Source: Spirochaetota bacterium | Lineage (GTDB): Bacteria > Spirochaetota > GWE2-31-10 > MWDO01 | Assembly: GCA_017998755.1 (NCBI GenBank) | Contig: JAGOCL010000009.1 | Location: 1 to 18,226 of the forward strand | Reading direction: 5' to 3' | DNA: 18,226 nucleotides | Shown here: positions 16,159 through 18,226 of the stretch, in pieces | How positions within the stretch are numbered: position 1 is the first letter of the stretch | Layout: each line of letters starts with the position of its first letter | Translations under genes and position numbers: made by a program | The notes under the pieces: generated by a model | The model's input: the letters and a program-made list of their open reading frames with translations, nothing else | Databases searched by the model: none | Told to the model about the DNA's origin: nothing

Positions 16159-16411
16159 TTTTTTCTTCCTTTATCAGTTCGTATAAATTTTTTGCGTCTT
16201 TTTTAGAAACATTTTTTTCTTGAATATCTATAATCTTGTAAGTTTTAATAGACTCGGGAAAAATTATCTTTAATACATCTCCTATTTTTACAATAGTAGA
16301 CGGTTTAACAACTTTTTCATTGATAAATATCTTATTTTCTTCAAAATATTTATCAGACGAGCTCCTTGTTTTAAAAATTAGCGATATCTTTAAAAATTTG
16401 TCCAATCTCAT
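16145..16411 (-). CDS. rqcP: RqcP (YabO-like) S4-domain ribosome-rescue factor
   Basis: This 88-residue protein is almost entirely an S4 RNA-binding domain. MRLDKFLKISLIFKTRSSS at the start, FINEKVVKPSTIVKIGDVLKI in the middle and a late YELIKEEK match Bacillus RqcP/YabO in length and motif order. RqcP binds stalled large ribosomal subunits and helps RqcH add alanine tails to unfinished chains, marking them for degradation; RqcH is not in the window. The heat-shock S4 protein HslR is the alternative, but it is longer and starts differently. The ATG at 16411 overlaps the TGA of the acyltransferase gene (ATGA), with a GGA about 9 nt upstream. It overlaps the U32 gene downstream by 14 nt. The ribosome link fits that neighbour if the U32 protein modifies rRNA. 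Confidence 0.85.
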   Translation of the reverse strand: MRLDKFLKISLIFKTRSSSDKYFEENKIFINEKVVKPSTIVKIGDVLKIIFPESIKTYKIIDIQEKNVSKKDAKNLYELIKEEKIEIF

Positions 16412-17136
16412 ATTTTTTCATCCAATTTTTGTTGCATAATTGATCTAACGTATTCGGCCATTTCATCTTCGCTTGCAAAGTTTTCCGGATAGACCGGATC
16501 TAAAAGATATACCTTCAAAATCCCCGGTTTTATTATCAAACTATGGCGATTGTTTAATTCATATAGATTTTTGTATATGACCGGAACGATCGGTACGTTG
16601 GTTTTTTTGGAAATAAAAAAAGCGCCGATTTTAAATTTTCCTAGATCTCCGGTTTTAGTTCTGGTTCCCTCGGGCATGACCAGTAGATTTCTCTCTTTTC
16701 TCAGTAAAATGTTTGACGCGTCGTTTAGCGACGTTCTTATTTTAGCGGGATTTTTGTTGTCGATAGGTATTTGTCCGAATTTTGTAATAAACCAACCGTA
16801 TATTGGCTTACTAAAATGTTCTTTTAGTTCGAGTCCTCTAGGGTACCCGGGGAGAACAGTCCCCGAAATAAATAAGTCGAAAAAACTAACGTGATTTGCA
16901 ACGAATATTACAGGAAATGGAAAGTTATTTGAAACATCTGTTTTTAAAACAGGGAAAATCAGCGTAGAATAGGATAATATACGGCAAACAAACCTTACTA
17001 AGGGATTATAAAATTTTTTAGGAATAAATAAAGCTAAAAAAATCAGAAACGATATCGATAACGCCGATAACGTCCAGAAATTTATCCAAAGAATTATAGA
17101 GAATGTCAATAACAATATCTTTTTCATATCAAACAA
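16408..17136 (-). CDS. PlsC-type 1-acyl-glycerol-3-phosphate acyltransferase
   Basis: This is a 242-residue inner-membrane acyltransferase that would add the second fatty acid to lysophosphatidic acid to give phosphatidic acid. Residues about 5-38 contain one or two hydrophobic helices. The catalytic HX4D motif is NHVSFFD (81-87, His82 and Asp87), followed by the acceptor-site sequence GQIPIDNK (121-128), PEGTRTKTG (155-163) and VPIVPVIYKN (181-190), so all four acyltransferase blocks are present. Two starts are possible: TTG 17136 with GTGGA 5 nt upstream, overlapping the kinase stop by 8 nt, or ATG 17127, 1 nt after that stop but with poor spacing. The TTG is kept because of spacing; the ATG would shorten the protein by three residues. 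Sitting after a lipid kinase fits a phospholipid-synthesis role. Confidence 0.9.
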   Translation of the reverse strand: MFDMKKILLLTFSIILWINFWTLSALSISFLIFLALFIPKKFYNPLVRFVCRILSYSTLIFPVLKTDVSNNFPFPVIFVANHVSFFDLFISGTVLPGYPRGLELKEHFSKPIYGWFITKFGQIPIDNKNPAKIRTSLNDASNILLRKERNLLVMPEGTRTKTGDLGKFKIGAFFISKKTNVPIVPVIYKNLYELNNRHSLIIKPGILKVYLLDPVYPENFASEDEMAEYVRSIMQQKLDEKI

Positions 17137-18058
17137 TTAATTCCACTTCGTTTCTTTTTATTGAAACTCTAACCGGCGAAGATCCCTCCAATTCGCCGTC
17201 GGGCATAAGATAGAATTTCGGCGACGCGTGAATTTCGAGCGAATTGGTTTTGATATACTCGCATCCTTTATCTTTTGTGTGCTTGCCTTTAAAAGCCTTC
17301 AAAAAGCCTTTAAGAAACTTAAATCTGCTAATATCGTGAAGAACTATTACGTCCATTAAGCCGTCGTTATGATGGGCCTCGGGGGCTATAATAACCCCGC
17401 CGCCTGAGCGTTTTGTATTTGAAACGGTAAGAAAAAAAACTTTTTTGGATTTGTACTCCTTAGTCCCGCCGTCGTAGACGATTTTTGTATCGTAAGGTTT
17501 GAATTTTCCAAGCGACGAGAAGACTCCTATAAAATAGGATAACGCTCCGAATTTTTTATTAAATTTCAAAACGCTCACCACAATATCCGAAACGAATCCC
17601 ATACCGAGAACGTTTATACAGTAATACTTGAAATTTCCCTCAATCTCCTCAACAAAAAGGAGATCAAATTTTTCCGTATTTTCGGCTTTTTTATAATTAT
17701 TTATAGCGTCGTCGAAAGTTAAAGCGTTAAAATCTCTTAAAAGCGAATTACCCGAACCGGACGGTATCGGAAAAATAGGAAGCCGCTTACTTTTGTCCAA
17801 TTTCATAAGAGCGTTCACTACGGTAGAAATCGTTCCGTCGCCTCCTACGGTAATAATAAGATCCCGCTCTTTGCTAGCGCAAATGGTATCGACGGCTTTG
17901 ATAGAATCTTCCTTGGTTTCCGACGCGAATACGGCGATGTCTTTGAATAAACCTAATTCTTTAAGTTTCTCGTAATATTCGTTAAACATAATCTTAGCTT
18001 TACCGCCCGCGGCGTTGGGATTGTATATTATAGCGGGATTTTTATAATTAAGAGCCAT
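17129..18058 (-). CDS. Diacylglycerol kinase-family lipid kinase
   Basis: This 309-residue soluble or membrane-peripheral kinase belongs to the DAGK catalytic (YegS/DgkB/BmrU) family. Residues 8-20 (PAIIYNPNAAGGK) form the first glycine-rich motif, VGGDGTISTVVNAL (71-84) holds the nucleotide-binding GGDGT, and PSGSGNSLLRDF (99-110) is the third signature. The C-terminal beta-sandwich ends with HNDGLMDVIVL, ASPKFYLMPDGELEG and a short strand. It would phosphorylate diacylglycerol or a related lipid to phosphatidic acid using ATP; the exact substrate cannot be told from sequence. The ATG at 18058 has AAGGA 8 nt upstream. It is the first gene of the four-gene operon, led by a strong promoter, and its TGA is 1 nt before the alternative ATG of the acyltransferase. 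Confidence 0.92.
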   Translation of the reverse strand: MALNYKNPAIIYNPNAAGGKAKIMFNEYYEKLKELGLFKDIAVFASETKEDSIKAVDTICASKERDLIITVGGDGTISTVVNALMKLDKSKRLPIFPIPSGSGNSLLRDFNALTFDDAINNYKKAENTEKFDLLFVEEIEGNFKYYCINVLGMGFVSDIVVSVLKFNKKFGALSYFIGVFSSLGKFKPYDTKIVYDGGTKEYKSKKVFFLTVSNTKRSGGGVIIAPEAHHNDGLMDVIVLHDISRFKFLKGFLKAFKGKHTKDKGCEYIKTNSLEIHASPKFYLMPDGELEGSSPVRVSIKRNEVELIV

Positions 18059-18090
18059 ATTACCGTTCCTTGATCGATAGATTATTAAAG

Positions 18091-18119
18091 ATAATATTAT
18101 AATTTTAAGTATAAGTCAA
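18091..18119 (-). promoter_or_regulatory. Strong sigma70-type promoter of the lipid kinase - U32 operon
   Basis: On the minus strand TTGACT (18114-18119, five of six) and TATTAT (18091-18096, five of six) are separated by exactly 17 nt. Transcription would begin near 18084, giving a leader of about 26 nt with the AAGGA ribosome site. This is the best promoter in the window. Confidence 0.72.
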
Positions 18120-18159
18120 AAACTATTGAAAAATATAAATTTTTATTCTAACTTTATAC

Positions 18160-18226
18160 TTAGAAAGACGGCATAATGCAGTTGTTGAAGTTGAGACCGT
18201 TGTGAGTGGGATATATTTGAGTCGGA
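18160..18226. other. End-of-window stretch with a base-composition change, unassigned
   Basis: The last 61 bases (18166-18226) are about 44% G+C, against about a third elsewhere and nearly pure A/T just before. Minus-strand frames stay open from the edge for about 20-27 codons before a stop, and one plus-strand frame is open as well, so coding sense cannot be decided. No tRNA shape was found. It may be the edge of a gene, an RNA or a repeat. Confidence 0.3.

Noticed and set aside
18165..18226. tRNA or other structured RNA at the right edge
   Set aside because: No cloverleaf, TTCGA-type T loop or acceptor pairing could be formed within the visible bases.

Overview
The window is an AT-rich (about one third G+C by eye), gene-dense bacterial segment. 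Fourteen of its sixteen clear genes lie on the minus strand, many with tiny gaps or 4-14 nt overlaps. The host is probably a diderm: several products have signal peptides followed by regions that look like outer-membrane beta-barrels, and one ends in the terminal Phe typical of such proteins. The mix of LPP20-type and PEGA-domain envelope proteins, DUF4097-like and U32 proteins, and low G+C is reminiscent of Spirochaetota. That placement is an inference; the window holds no rRNA or phylogenetic marker.

Layout, left to right. (A) 1-6858, minus: a five-gene envelope operon read from right to left. It encodes an LPP20-domain secreted protein, two large paralogous fusions (TolB/CsgG-like N-terminal region, PEGA repeats, predicted beta-barrel), a smaller barrel-like protein and an exported protein cut by the window edge. 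A sigma70-like promoter lies just upstream. (B) 6923-8381, minus: a soluble PAS histidine kinase followed by a small unrecognised protein. (C) 8439-10588, minus: queF (preQ1 synthesis for queuosine) coupled to a cobalamin-binding radical SAM enzyme. (D) 10716-12548, minus: a membrane-anchored multi-PAS HisKA_2-type histidine kinase with a good promoter. (E) 12685-14073, plus: a possible 10-codon leader ORF, a cytoplasmic DUF4097-like protein with a C-terminal SHOCT-like tail, and a small Cys-containing protein. (F) 14077-18058, minus: a lipid kinase, PlsC-type acyltransferase, RqcP and a long U32 protein, in one operon behind a TTGACT-17-TATTAT promoter. (G) 18120-18226: non-coding, with a base-composition change at the very end.

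Themes are the outer envelope (A), sensing without any visible response regulator (B, D), tRNA or ribosome modification and rescue (C, F) and phospholipid synthesis (F). TTG start codons are frequent: four TTG starts and one GTG start have good Shine-Dalgarno support (counting the left-edge gene), plus one more possible TTG. The least understood and most distinctive region is the envelope operon A. No mobile element, CRISPR array, tRNA or rRNA was seen.
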